A stretch of 63,570 nt of DNA from UBA5336 sp038745855 (lineage in GTDB: Bacteria; Pseudomonadota; Alphaproteobacteria; Caulobacterales; Hyphomonadaceae), in assembly GCA_038745855.1 (NCBI GenBank), contig JBCDLC010000017.1:1-63570 (forward strand). The letters are read 5' to 3'. Of the stretch, positions 23,066-31,932 are shown one piece after another (positions within the stretch are counted from its first letter, which is position 1; every line of letters begins with the position of its first letter). The notes beneath the pieces were generated by a model. The model was not told the DNA's origin. It searched no databases and saw only the letters and a list, made by a program, of their open reading frames with translations. Made by a program: the position numbers and the translations under genes.

Positions 23066-24266
23066 TGGAACGCATTTCACGCCGGAAGACATGGACGGCA
23101 AATTCACGCTGAACTTCGGGCCACAACACCCGGCGGCCCACGGCGTACTCCGGATGATCCTGGACCTCGACGGAGAACTTGTTGAGCGTGTGGATTGCCA
23201 CGTTGGCCTGCTCCATCGCGGCACGGAAAAGCTTCTTGAGTACAAAACCTACCTCCAGGGGCTGCCTTACTTTGATCGACTCGACTATTGCTCCCCCATG
23301 AACCAGGAGCATGCCTGGTGCTTGGCGATCGAGCGATTGCTGGGGATCGAGGTGCCGCGCCGGGCCTCCTACATTCGAGTTCTGTACTCAGAGATCGGTC
23401 GGATCATGTCGCACATGCTGAATGTGACGACACAGATCCTCGATGTGGGGGCTCTGACTCCGATCACTTGGGGGTTTGAAGAGCGCGAGAAATTGGTTGT
23501 GTTCTACGAGCGCGCGTCGGGGTCTCGGATGCATTCGGCGTTCTTCCGGCCTGGTGGCGTGCACCAGGACCTTCCTCCGGAATTGCTCGCCGATATCGCT
23601 GAATGGTGTGAGCACTATCCGAAAGCGCAGGAGCGTATTGAAGGGCTCGTCACTGAAAACCGAATTTTTAAGCAGCGGAATGTGGACATCTGCAAAGTCG
23701 ATCAGAAGACCATTTTCGACTGGGGGTTCTCGGGCGTCATGGTTCGTGGGTCGGGGTACGCTTGGGACCTGCGCAGGGCTCAGCCCTATGAAGTCTACAA
23801 CGAACTCGAATTCGAGATCCCTGTCGGCAAGAATGGGGACAACTACGACCGGTATGTCTGCCGCATGGAAGAGATGCTGGAGAGCGTGAAAATCATTCAG
23901 CAATGCATTGAGGCCCTCGCGACGATGGAGGGTGAGCCTGTGCTCGCGCCCGGAACGAAGGTCGCGCCCCCACGGCGGGGCGAGATGAAGCAATCGATGG
24001 AAGCTCTCATCCATCACTTCAAGCTCTACACGGAAGGCTTCCACGTACCCGCTGGCGAGATCTACGCGGCGGTTGAGGCACCAAAGGGAGAGTTTGGGGT
24101 CTATCTCGTTGCCGACGGTTCCAACCGGCCGTACCGGGCGAAAATCCGGGCGCCGGGGTACGCGCATCTACAGGCGATGGATCATCTCTGCAGGGGGTAC
24201 ATGCTCGCCGACGTGTCCGCCATTCTTGGCTCCCTCGATATCGTTTTCGGGGAGATTGACCGCTAG
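23058..24266 (+). CDS. nuoD: NADH-quinone oxidoreductase subunit D
   Basis: This is a 402-residue subunit (49-kDa type) that forms the quinone pocket with NuoB. FGPQHPAAHGVLRM near residue 24 and the C-terminal DVSAILGSLDIVFGEIDR are diagnostic. ATG at 23058 lies inside the end of nuoC, with GAGGAGG 10 bases upstream. The frame beginning at 23028 is an extension without support. Confidence 0.96.
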   Translation: MADGTHFTPEDMDGKFTLNFGPQHPAAHGVLRMILDLDGELVERVDCHVGLLHRGTEKLLEYKTYLQGLPYFDRLDYCSPMNQEHAWCLAIERLLGIEVPRRASYIRVLYSEIGRIMSHMLNVTTQILDVGALTPITWGFEEREKLVVFYERASGSRMHSAFFRPGGVHQDLPPELLADIAEWCEHYPKAQERIEGLVTENRIFKQRNVDICKVDQKTIFDWGFSGVMVRGSGYAWDLRRAQPYEVYNELEFEIPVGKNGDNYDRYVCRMEEMLESVKIIQQCIEALATMEGEPVLAPGTKVAPPRRGEMKQSMEALIHHFKLYTEGFHVPAGEIYAAVEAPKGEFGVYLVADGSNRPYRAKIRAPGYAHLQAMDHLCRGYMLADVSAILGSLDIVFGEIDR

Positions 24267-24715
24267 TGGCCATGCTCCCTCAATCCCGTTTGTCCATCAT
24301 CACCATCGGTGTGAAAGACCGTGCGGCCATGACCGCGTTCTATCGCGATGTGGTCGGGCTCAAACTCTTCAACGAGAAGGGTATGACCATGTTCGACATG
24401 GGCGGCCTGGTGCTCGGTCTGTGGGAATACGACAAGCTTGCGGAGGATGCGGGTCAGCCGACAGGTCCGGCGACCGGGTTCAAGGGCGCGGCCATCGCTT
24501 ACAACGCTGCAAGCGAAGACGAGGTGGATGAGATCTTCGCGCGGGCCGAGGCGGCGGGTATCGCGATCCCCACTCGGCCGCATAAATCGTTCTGGGGCGG
24601 GTACTCCGGCTATTTTGCAGACCCGGAGGGCAATGCGTGGGAGGTGGCGTATAATCCCTTCTGGGCGTTAGATGCCAATGGCCGTCTTGTTCTCCCCGAA
24701 AGCGGGCAAAGCTGA
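24266..24715 (+). CDS. VOC-fold (glyoxalase/dioxygenase-like) protein within the nuo operon
   Basis: This is a 149-residue protein from GTG at 24266 (ATG at 24272 is the alternative). It has the vicinal-oxygen-chelate pattern of two beta-alpha-beta-beta-beta modules: an N-terminal IITIGVKDRAAMTAFYRDVVGL and a C-terminal GYFADPEGNAWEVAYNP. The C-terminal metal Glu is present, but the N-terminal His found in glyoxalase I (NH.. start) is Ile-Thr here. Catalysis is therefore uncertain. The start overlaps the nuoD stop and the stop overlaps the nuoE start by one base, so it is an integral part of the operon. A repair, assembly or detoxification role is open. Confidence 0.88.
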   Translation: MAMLPQSRLSIITIGVKDRAAMTAFYRDVVGLKLFNEKGMTMFDMGGLVLGLWEYDKLAEDAGQPTGPATGFKGAAIAYNAASEDEVDEIFARAEAAGIAIPTRPHKSFWGGYSGYFADPEGNAWEVAYNPFWALDANGRLVLPESGQS

Positions 24716-25689
24716 TGGCGCGCCGGCGATTTGACATGGAGGCCAGTGGCGAGCCGTTTTCGTTTCTGCCTCAGACTGAAGAAAAGATCTCGTTCTGGCG
24801 CGGCAAATACCCCGATGACAGGCAACAGTCGGCGGTTATCCCGCTTCTCTGGCTCGCACAGAAAGACAATGGCGGTTGGTTGAGTGAGCCTGCGATGCGC
24901 GCGGTCGCGGATCGGCTAGAGATGCCGTATATTCGCGTCTACGAGGTCGCGACGTTTTATACGATGTTTCGGCTCCAGCCTGTGGGGCGCTACCACGTCC
25001 AGCTCTGCGGTACGACACCTTGCATGCTGCGTGGCGCGAATGATCTCAAAACAGTCTGTGAGGACCGGATCGGGCCTAAATTCCAGGTTACCGACGACGG
25101 CAAGCTATCATGGGAAGAGGTTGAGTGCCTCGGCGCCTGCGTAAATGCGCCGATGGTGCAGATCAACGATGACTATTTCGAGGACTTGACCGAAGCCAGT
25201 CTGGCGCTCGTGCTTGACAGGCTTCGTAATGGCGCACCGGTTGAGCCGGGTCCGCAACTCGATCGGCAGCGGTCAGAACCCCTTGGCGGGACGGATGTCC
25301 TCACGGATGGCGCCCTGTTCGACGGATCGAAGAACGCGATCACGACGCTTCCCAATTTGCCTGAGCCGGAGCCTTCAATCGCGGCAATGGTCTCTGAACC
25401 TTCTGAAGATACTCAAGGTAGAGATCCCGAAGGCCAAAAGCCGGAGCCGCTGGAGGTCAAGCCTGAGGACGCCGATGATCTCAAGGAGATAAAGGGGATC
25501 GGGCCAAAGAACGAGGAACAACTGCACGCCCTCGGGATTTTCAAGTTAAGTCAGGTTGCGGCGTGGTCGCCTGAGAATGTGACGTGGATAGAAGGTTATT
25601 TAAGCTTTCAGGGGAGGATCGAGCGCGAGAATTGGATCGGTCAGGCAAAGAGTTTGGCTGGGACGAGAGATGACGGAGCGAGCGGCTGA
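24715..25689 (+). CDS. nuoE: NADH-quinone oxidoreductase subunit E with C-terminal helix-hairpin-helix extension
   Basis: This is a 324-residue protein. Residues 1-170 are the thioredoxin-like 24-kDa subunit with 2Fe-2S (N1a) ligands Cys98, Cys103, Cys138 and Cys142. A Pro/Glu-rich linker (175-252) leads to a helix-hairpin-helix-like domain (255-310, DLKEIKGIGPKNEEQLHALGI type). The E. coli protein is about 166 residues, so nearly half is extension. Similar tails are known in other alphaproteobacterial NuoE proteins, and their role is not established. The start overlaps the VOC gene stop (TGATG). Confidence 0.94.
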   Translation: MARRRFDMEASGEPFSFLPQTEEKISFWRGKYPDDRQQSAVIPLLWLAQKDNGGWLSEPAMRAVADRLEMPYIRVYEVATFYTMFRLQPVGRYHVQLCGTTPCMLRGANDLKTVCEDRIGPKFQVTDDGKLSWEEVECLGACVNAPMVQINDDYFEDLTEASLALVLDRLRNGAPVEPGPQLDRQRSEPLGGTDVLTDGALFDGSKNAITTLPNLPEPEPSIAAMVSEPSEDTQGRDPEGQKPEPLEVKPEDADDLKEIKGIGPKNEEQLHALGIFKLSQVAAWSPENVTWIEGYLSFQGRIERENWIGQAKSLAGTRDDGASG

Positions 25690-25691
25690 AG

Positions 25692-25880
25692 ATGGCGCAG
25701 CAGATCTCATCAGACATGCGGCGAACACTGCTCAAGGCGGCAGCGATCGACGTCCTCTGCGTTTTTTCAGGCGTTGGGTTGTTCCTGGTGACGCGGAACT
25801 GGATCTGGCTTGTTTCGGGCGTGTTGCTCGGTGCTGGGTTCCTATTGCCCGCGGTCATCAAACTCGTTCGCTCGAGATAG
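25692..25880 (+). CDS. small two-helix membrane protein between nuoE and nuoF
   Basis: This is a 62-residue protein with two predicted membrane segments (about 13-33 and 37-56) and a basic C-terminus (KLVRSR), giving both ends cytoplasmic. It starts 2 bases after the nuoE stop and ends 9 bases before nuoF. The Shine-Dalgarno is weak, so coupled translation is likely. No family is recognised. Placement suggests a complex I accessory or assembly role, but that is inference only. Confidence 0.7.
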   Translation: MAQQISSDMRRTLLKAAAIDVLCVFSGVGLFLVTRNWIWLVSGVLLGAGFLLPAVIKLVRSR

Positions 25881-25889
25881 TAGGCGGTC

Positions 25890-27194
25890 ATGCTGCAGGA
25901 TAAGAATCGGATCTTCACAAATCTCTATGGGCGAGACGACCCAGGCCTCGAGGGCGCAAAGCGCCGCGGGGCGTGGCATTTGACGCGCGAAATTCTTGCG
26001 CAGGGACCCGATTGGATTTGTGACCAGGTGAAGGCGTCCGGGCTGCGCGGTCGCGGCGGGGCTGGCTTCCCGACGGGTCTGAAATGGACCTTCATGCCGA
26101 AAGAGGTCCGCGATCGGCCCCATTATCTTGTGGTGAATGCAGACGAGTCGGAACCGGGCACCTGCAAGGACCGTGAAATCATGCGGCACGATCCGCATCT
26201 GCTTATCGAGGGTTGCATGGTCGCGAGCCGCGCGATGCGCGCCCACGCGTGCTATGTTTACCTGCGCGGCGAATACATCGCAGAGCGTGAAGCGCTCGAA
26301 AAAGCGGTCAAAGAAGCTTACGAAGCGCGGCTTATCGGCAAAGACAATGTGAACGGTTGGGACTTCGATCTGTACGTTCACCATGGCGCGGGCGCCTATA
26401 TCTGCGGGGAAGAAACAGCGCTTCTCGAAAGCCTCGAGGGCAAGAAGGGTCAGCCCCGGCTGAAGCCGCCCTTTCCCGCCAATGCCGGGCTCTACGGTTG
26501 CCCAACCACGGTCAATAATGTCGAGAGCATTGCTGTGGCGCCGACGATCATTCGGCGCGGTGCCGAGTGGTTTGCCGGCTTTGGCGCACCCAATAACACC
26601 GGAACCAAACTTTTCTGCATTTCCGGGCATGTGAACACGCCGTGCAACGTGGAAGAGGAGATGTCGCTCACCTTTCGCGAGTTGATCGACACCCACTGTG
26701 GCAGCATCCGCGGCGGGTGGGAAAATCTCAAAGCGGTAATTCCTGGCGGGTCATCGGTGCCGATGGTGCCCGCCGAGCAGATCATCGACGCCAAGATGGA
26801 CTTCGATACGTTGCGCGGCCTCCAGTCTGGACTGGGGACCGCCGCGGTCATCGTCATGGACCAATCGACGGACCTTATCCGCGCAATTGCCCGTATCTCG
26901 TACTTCTATAAGCACGAAAGTTGCGGCCAGTGCACGCCTTGCCGGGAAGGGACGGGATGGATGTGGCGTGTGGTCGAGCGGATGGCCAAGGGTGAGGCCG
27001 AAATGGCCGAAATCGATATGCTTCTGGATGTGACGAAGCAGATTGAGGGACACACCATCTGTGCACTGGGAGATGCGGCGGCTTGGCCGATCCAGGGCCT
27101 TATCCGTCATTTCCGTCATGAGATCGAAGACCGTATCCTCAGCTACCGGGCGCAGTATACGCAGGTGCCGGGCCACCAGGTCGCGGCGGAGTAG
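25890..27194 (+). CDS. nuoF: NADH-quinone oxidoreductase subunit F (NADH/FMN site)
   Basis: This is a 434-residue subunit (51-kDa type) that binds NADH, FMN and 4Fe-4S cluster N3. GRGGAGFPTGLKW (54-66) forms the FMN/NADH loop. ESCGQCTPCREGTGW near 342-356 and the later GHTICALGD Cys supply the cluster. With NuoE and NuoG it makes the electron-input module. It is followed 3 bases later by nuoG. Confidence 0.97.
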   Translation: MLQDKNRIFTNLYGRDDPGLEGAKRRGAWHLTREILAQGPDWICDQVKASGLRGRGGAGFPTGLKWTFMPKEVRDRPHYLVVNADESEPGTCKDREIMRHDPHLLIEGCMVASRAMRAHACYVYLRGEYIAEREALEKAVKEAYEARLIGKDNVNGWDFDLYVHHGAGAYICGEETALLESLEGKKGQPRLKPPFPANAGLYGCPTTVNNVESIAVAPTIIRRGAEWFAGFGAPNNTGTKLFCISGHVNTPCNVEEEMSLTFRELIDTHCGSIRGGWENLKAVIPGGSSVPMVPAEQIIDAKMDFDTLRGLQSGLGTAAVIVMDQSTDLIRAIARISYFYKHESCGQCTPCREGTGWMWRVVERMAKGEAEMAEIDMLLDVTKQIEGHTICALGDAAAWPIQGLIRHFRHEIEDRILSYRAQYTQVPGHQVAAE

Positions 27195-27197
27195 GCG

Positions 27198-29297
27198 ATG
27201 ACCGACACGTTCAAGCTCAACATTGATGGTCAGGACATCGAAGTGCCGCGGCACTACACGCTGATGCAGGCGTGTGAGGAAGCGGGCGCGGAGATCCCGC
27301 GCTTTTGCTACCATGAACGGCTGTCGGTGGCCGGGAATTGCCGCATGTGCCTGGTGCAGTGGCATGGAGCGCCGAAGCCGATTGCTTCTTGCGCGCAAAC
27401 CGTCGGCGACATGCGGATGAACCCCGACGGATCGCCGCCCAACATTTCGACCAGGGGTGAATACGTCCAAAAAGCGCGCGAAGGCGTGATGGAATTCCTG
27501 CTGATCAATCACCCCCTGGACTGTCCAATCTGCGACCAGGGGGGAGAGTGTGATCTTCAGGATCAGTCTATGGCCTATGGCCGGGCTGGGTCCAGATTTG
27601 CGCTCAACAAGCGTGCGGTCGAAGACAAGGAAATGGGGCCACTGGTCAAGACGATCATGACGCGGTGTATCCAATGCACACGCTGCGTCCGATTTGCTGC
27701 GGAAGTCGCCGGTGTCGAAGAGATTGGTATGATTGCTCGCGGGGAAGACGCGGAGATCACGACCTATCTCGAGAAAAGTCTCACATCTGAACTCAGCGGT
27801 AATGTCATCGATCTTTGTCCCGTCGGGGCCCTAACGTCCAAACCTTACGCATTCAACGCTCGTCCGTGGGAGCTGAGGAAAACGCCGAGTATCGACGTCA
27901 TGGACGCTATGGGCGCCGCCATACGGGTCGATGCAAAGGGTGATGCAGTCCTGCGCATCATGCCTCAGGTGAATGAGGAGGTGAACGAGGAGTGGTTGTC
28001 CGACAAGTCGCGATTTGTTTGGGATGGCTTGCAGCGTCAACGCCTCGATCGGCCCTACATCCGGGAAAACGGTAAGCTGCGTCCGGCGGGCTGGGACGAG
28101 GCGTTTTCGAAAACTTGCGAGGCGCTCTCTATTCCCGCCGATAGGATCGGTTTTGTTGCCGGCGATCTCGTTGAAGTGGAGCAGGCGAGGGCCGCGCTCG
28201 ATCTTGCGCGTGGCTTGGGTATCCAGAACACTGACTGCCGTCCGCGTGGTGCGCAGTATGGAACCAGCGGTGTACGCGAGCACTATCTGCTAAATCCGAC
28301 ACTCATGGGAATCGAGGACGCCGATGCGCTATTGTTGATCGGCACCAATCCTCGCGTGGAAGCAGCCGTTTGGAATGCCCGCATTCGGAAGGCGTGGCTC
28401 TGGAATGGGCTGGAGATAGGGCTCGTCGGCGAAGGCGTCGACCTGACCTATGACTATGCACATCTGGGTGACAGCGCGCGGGCTTTGGAGGGTCTCCTCG
28501 ACCGGGAGACGGCTTTCACGAAGGTCTTCGCTTCAGCGGAACGACCCATGATCGTTGTCGGTGAAGCGGCGCTTTGCCGTGACGATGGCGCATCTGTTCT
28601 GGCAGCCTCACTTGCATTGGCCCATGAGGTCGGCGCCGTGAAAGAAGGGTGGGCTGGATTTGGCGTTTTGCACACCGCCGCGGCGCGTGTGGGGGCGCTA
28701 GACGTTGGCTTCATTCCTGGGGAAGGCGGCCTGGAAACGTCGAATATGTTGGCCGGCGGCGTAGAAACACTGGTTCTGCTTGGTGTCGATGATGAAGACC
28801 TTACGCAGGTGCCAGCCAATGCGAACGTTATCTATGTCGGCCACCATGGCGATGCAGGCGCTTCCCGCGCCGATATCATTCTGCCTTGTACGGCGTACAC
28901 AGAAATGGCGGCCACATATGTGAACACCGAGGGCCGCGTGCAGCGCACCACACGCGCTGTGCAGCCAAAGGGCGAAGCGCGCGAGGGCTGGGCGATTTTC
29001 AGGGCACTCTCCGAGCGCATGGGCAAGACACTGCCCTACGACAGCGCGGCAGCCTTGCGGCAGGTCCTCGAGCAAGACGAGGACAGTGTTTTCCGCGGCA
29101 TGGGATATGCCCCTGGGGAGAACGGTGTCGCTGTACTGATGGAGAGACCAGAGACGGTCGGCCGCCTGACGGACCGGCCATTCCGGTCGGCGATCACCGA
29201 TTTTCATTTGAGCAATCCGATCGCTCGAGCCTCGAAGACGATGGCTGAGTGCGCGCGTCAGATTGAGGGACTGCAGACGCCAATCGCGGCGGAGTAG
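27198..29297 (+). CDS. nuoG: NADH-quinone oxidoreductase subunit G
   Basis: This is a 699-residue iron-sulphur subunit (75-kDa type). The 2Fe-2S ligands are Cys37, Cys48, Cys51 and Cys65. The His/Cys 4Fe-4S site is His105, Cys109, Cys112 and Cys118. A further 4Fe-4S uses Cys157, Cys160, Cys163 and a Cys near 207 (CPVGAL). The C-terminal two thirds are molybdopterin-oxidoreductase-like but cofactor-free in the family. No extra N7 cysteine motif was noticed, as in mitochondria-like alphaproteobacterial versions. Confidence 0.96.
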   Translation: MTDTFKLNIDGQDIEVPRHYTLMQACEEAGAEIPRFCYHERLSVAGNCRMCLVQWHGAPKPIASCAQTVGDMRMNPDGSPPNISTRGEYVQKAREGVMEFLLINHPLDCPICDQGGECDLQDQSMAYGRAGSRFALNKRAVEDKEMGPLVKTIMTRCIQCTRCVRFAAEVAGVEEIGMIARGEDAEITTYLEKSLTSELSGNVIDLCPVGALTSKPYAFNARPWELRKTPSIDVMDAMGAAIRVDAKGDAVLRIMPQVNEEVNEEWLSDKSRFVWDGLQRQRLDRPYIRENGKLRPAGWDEAFSKTCEALSIPADRIGFVAGDLVEVEQARAALDLARGLGIQNTDCRPRGAQYGTSGVREHYLLNPTLMGIEDADALLLIGTNPRVEAAVWNARIRKAWLWNGLEIGLVGEGVDLTYDYAHLGDSARALEGLLDRETAFTKVFASAERPMIVVGEAALCRDDGASVLAASLALAHEVGAVKEGWAGFGVLHTAAARVGALDVGFIPGEGGLETSNMLAGGVETLVLLGVDDEDLTQVPANANVIYVGHHGDAGASRADIILPCTAYTEMAATYVNTEGRVQRTTRAVQPKGEAREGWAIFRALSERMGKTLPYDSAAALRQVLEQDEDSVFRGMGYAPGENGVAVLMERPETVGRLTDRPFRSAITDFHLSNPIARASKTMAECARQIEGLQTPIAAE

Positions 29298-29309
29298 GAC
29301 GAAGAGGTC

Positions 29310-30386
29310 ATGAGCGGATTTATTGAACAGCACGGGATATGGGGCGGCCTCGGCATGGGGCTCGCGCAGATCGGATTGTTCATGGTCGTGCTTTTGATTG
29401 CACTGGCATTTCTGTTGTTGATGGACAGGAAAGTCTGGGCAGCGGTCATGATGCGTAAGGGGCCGAACGTTGTTGGGCCTTTCGGGTTATTTCAGTCCTT
29501 TGCAGATTTCGGGAAGTTCCTGCTCAAGGAGATCGTGATCCCGGATGGTGCGAACAAGTTTGTGTTTCTCTTCGCGCCCGTTCTGACGACAACCCTGGCA
29601 TTCGTATCCTGGGCGGTCATCCCCGTCGCGCCAGGATGGGTGATTGCTGACCTGAATGTGGGAATTCTGTTTCTGTTCGCGGTCAGCTCGCTTGGCGTCT
29701 ATGGCATTATCATGGGCGGATGGGCGTCCAACTCAAAGTACCCGTTCCTGGGCAGCCTCCGCTCAGCCGCGCAGATGGTGTCCTATGAGGTGTCCATCGG
29801 ACTGATCATCATCACGGTGATCCTTCTTGTCGGTTCGATGAACCTTTCGGACATTGTCGGTAACCAGGGTGGGGGGCTGTTTACCTGGCACGTGTTCAGC
29901 TTCAACAATATTGTTCTGTTCCCGGTGATGCTTGCGATGTTCACCATGTTCTTCATCTCGGCACTTGCGGAGACGAACAGGCCTCCTTTCGATCTGCCTG
30001 AAGCGGAATCGGAACTCGTGGCCGGCTACCAGGTTGAATACGGCTCCACGCCATACCTGCTTTTTATGCTTGGCGAATACCTCAACATCGTCCTCATGTG
30101 CGCGCTCATGACGATCTTGTTTCTCGGCGGCTGGCACGGACCAGTGCCGCTTGGGCCAACCATCGTCGACAGCTGGCCGGTCTGGATGGTGAACCTAGGG
30201 CACCTTGCCTGGTTCGGGGCGAAGATGATTTTCTGCTTCTTCCTGTTCTCAATCGTCAAGGCGATGGTTCCCCGATATCGCTACGATCAACTGATGCGGC
30301 TTGGCTGGAAGATCTTCCTGCCAACGTCACTTGTGGCTGTCGTCATCGTCTCTGGGTACGTCGTTTACACGGGGGTGCACGCATGA
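29310..30386 (+). CDS. nuoH: NADH-quinone oxidoreductase subunit H
   Basis: This is a 358-residue membrane subunit (ND1 type) with about eight helices. It holds the conserved quinone-channel loop ETNRPPFDLPEAESELVAGY and the early MDRKVWAAVMMRKGPN. It links the peripheral and membrane arms. The stop overlaps the nuoI start (ATGA). Confidence 0.97.
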   Translation: MSGFIEQHGIWGGLGMGLAQIGLFMVVLLIALAFLLLMDRKVWAAVMMRKGPNVVGPFGLFQSFADFGKFLLKEIVIPDGANKFVFLFAPVLTTTLAFVSWAVIPVAPGWVIADLNVGILFLFAVSSLGVYGIIMGGWASNSKYPFLGSLRSAAQMVSYEVSIGLIIITVILLVGSMNLSDIVGNQGGGLFTWHVFSFNNIVLFPVMLAMFTMFFISALAETNRPPFDLPEAESELVAGYQVEYGSTPYLLFMLGEYLNIVLMCALMTILFLGGWHGPVPLGPTIVDSWPVWMVNLGHLAWFGAKMIFCFFLFSIVKAMVPRYRYDQLMRLGWKIFLPTSLVAVVIVSGYVVYTGVHA

Positions 30387-30868
30387 GCCTCGTCCAGACC
30401 ATTCGAGGTGCGATGTTGACCGACTTCCTCGGTGCATTCGTGCTGACAGTCCGCGAAATGGGGCGCCGTAAGGCTACGGTGAACTACCCTTTCGAGAAAA
30501 ACCCACTTTCGCCCCGGTTCCGGGGTGAGCACGCGCTTCGCCGCTATGCCAATGGTGAGGAACGCTGCATAGCATGCAAGCTTTGCGAAGCAATTTGTCC
30601 AGCTCAAGCCATCACCATAGAGGCTGAACCGCGGGACGACGGTTCGAGACGGACCACTCGCTACGACATCGATATGGTGAAGTGCATCTATTGCGGTTTC
30701 TGTCAGGAGGCGTGTCCAGTCGACGCGATTGTTGAAGGGCCGAATTTCGAGTTTGCGACGGAAACGCGCGAAGAGCTTTTTTACGATAAGGACAGGCTTC
30801 TCGAGAATGGGGACCGGTGGGAGCGTCTAATCGCTCGCAACCTCGAACTGGACGCGCCTTACAGGTAA
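30383..30868 (+). CDS. nuoI: NADH-quinone oxidoreductase subunit I
   Basis: This is a 161-residue ferredoxin-type subunit (23-kDa) with two 4Fe-4S clusters. The ligands are Cys62/65/68/72 (CIACKLCEAICP) and Cys101/104/107/111 (CIYCGFCQEACP). ATG at 30383 overlaps nuoH and gives the family length. The longer frame from 30098 is rejected. It is followed by a 151-base gap, the only sizeable break in the operon. Confidence 0.96.
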   Translation: MSLVQTIRGAMLTDFLGAFVLTVREMGRRKATVNYPFEKNPLSPRFRGEHALRRYANGEERCIACKLCEAICPAQAITIEAEPRDDGSRRTTRYDIDMVKCIYCGFCQEACPVDAIVEGPNFEFATETREELFYDKDRLLENGDRWERLIARNLELDAPYR

Positions 30869-31019
30869 CGAAAGAAACACGAAGCGGTGCTGGCTGCGAA
30901 AGCTGGCGACAAACAGACACAGTATGAAAAGACCCGCACTGGCCTGATAGAGGCCGAGTTGCGAGCTCGGAGGAACGCTCTGGAATTGGAGCGAGGGCAT
31001 CGCAGAAAAGGACAAAGCG

Positions 31020-31610
31020 TTGGAAGTCATCGCGTTCTGGATTCTCGCCGTCATAGTTGGAGCGGCTGCAGTCTTCGTGATCACGGCGAAGAACCCGGTA
31101 CATTCGGTTCTTTGGCTCATCCTGTCGTTCTTCACATCAGCCGCGTTGCTCCTGCTGATCGGAGCGGAGTTCCTCGCGATGCTGCTCGTGGTTGTGTACG
31201 TCGGCGCCGTCGCTGTGCTTTTCCTTTTTGTTGTCATGATGCTCGATGTCGACTTCGTGGAACTGAGGCAGGGGACACTGCAATACTGGCCGTTTGCGCT
31301 CATGGTTGCGCTGGCTTTCTTCGCAGAAATTGCATTGGTGTCGTTTGCAAGGGCGGAAGATGGTCCATCACCCGATCCATCCCCCGGCGCTCAGACCAAT
31401 GTCGAGGCGATTGGCGCGGTCATGTACACCGAATACCTGCTTCTCTTCCAGATGAGCGGGATGATCCTGTTGGTTGCGATGATTGGGGCAATCGTTCTGA
31501 CCTTGCGACATCGTCCGGGTGTCAAGAAACAGAACATCGCCAAACAGACGGCCCGGCGCCGGAGCGAGGCATTCACGAAAGTCGACGTGAAGCCGGGACA
31601 GGGGATCTGA
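31020..31610 (+). CDS. nuoJ: NADH-quinone oxidoreductase subunit J
   Basis: This is a 196-residue membrane subunit (ND6 type) with five helices and the conserved VVVYVGAVAVLFLFVVMML. TTG at 31020 is the only start that keeps the family N-terminus (EVIAFWILAV), and AAAAGGAC precedes it at 8 bases. The upstream gap encodes nothing convincing. The C-terminal 35 residues are a basic, variable tail. Confidence 0.94.
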   Translation: MEVIAFWILAVIVGAAAVFVITAKNPVHSVLWLILSFFTSAALLLLIGAEFLAMLLVVVYVGAVAVLFLFVVMMLDVDFVELRQGTLQYWPFALMVALAFFAEIALVSFARAEDGPSPDPSPGAQTNVEAIGAVMYTEYLLLFQMSGMILLVAMIGAIVLTLRHRPGVKKQNIAKQTARRRSEAFTKVDVKPGQGI

Positions 31611-31614
31611 TGCG

Positions 31615-31923
31615 ATGGACCTGACCCTCTCCCACTATCTGGGCTTGTCGGCATTCCTTTTTACGATTGGCGTGCTTGGGATTTTTGTGAACCGGAAGAA
31701 CATCATCGTCATCCTGATGGCGATCGAATTGATCCTGTTGTCGGTGAACCTCAATCTCATCGCCTTTTCGGTGTTTTCTGGAACGATTGCGGGTCAGATC
31801 TTCGCCATGCTGGTCCTAACCGTTGCTGCGGCGGAAGCCGCTGTCGGCTTGGCTATCCTCGTCGTGTTCTTCCGCAATCGCGGGGACATCGCGGTCGAGA
31901 GCATCGACCTGATGAAAGGCTGA
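31615..31923 (+). CDS. nuoK: NADH-quinone oxidoreductase subunit K
   Basis: This is a 102-residue, three-helix membrane subunit (ND4L type). The proton-path glutamates lie in LMAIELILLSVNLN and AAAEAAVGLAI. It starts 4 bases after nuoJ. Confidence 0.97.
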   Translation: MDLTLSHYLGLSAFLFTIGVLGIFVNRKNIIVILMAIELILLSVNLNLIAFSVFSGTIAGQIFAMLVLTVAAAEAAVGLAILVVFFRNRGDIAVESIDLMKG

Positions 31924-31932
31924 TCCGTTCTC

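Noticed and set aside
30827..31000. 57-residue minus-strand frame with one hydrophobic segment in the nuoI-nuoJ gap
   Set aside because: No Shine-Dalgarno before the ATG, and it extends into nuoI. No support beyond one hydrophobic run.
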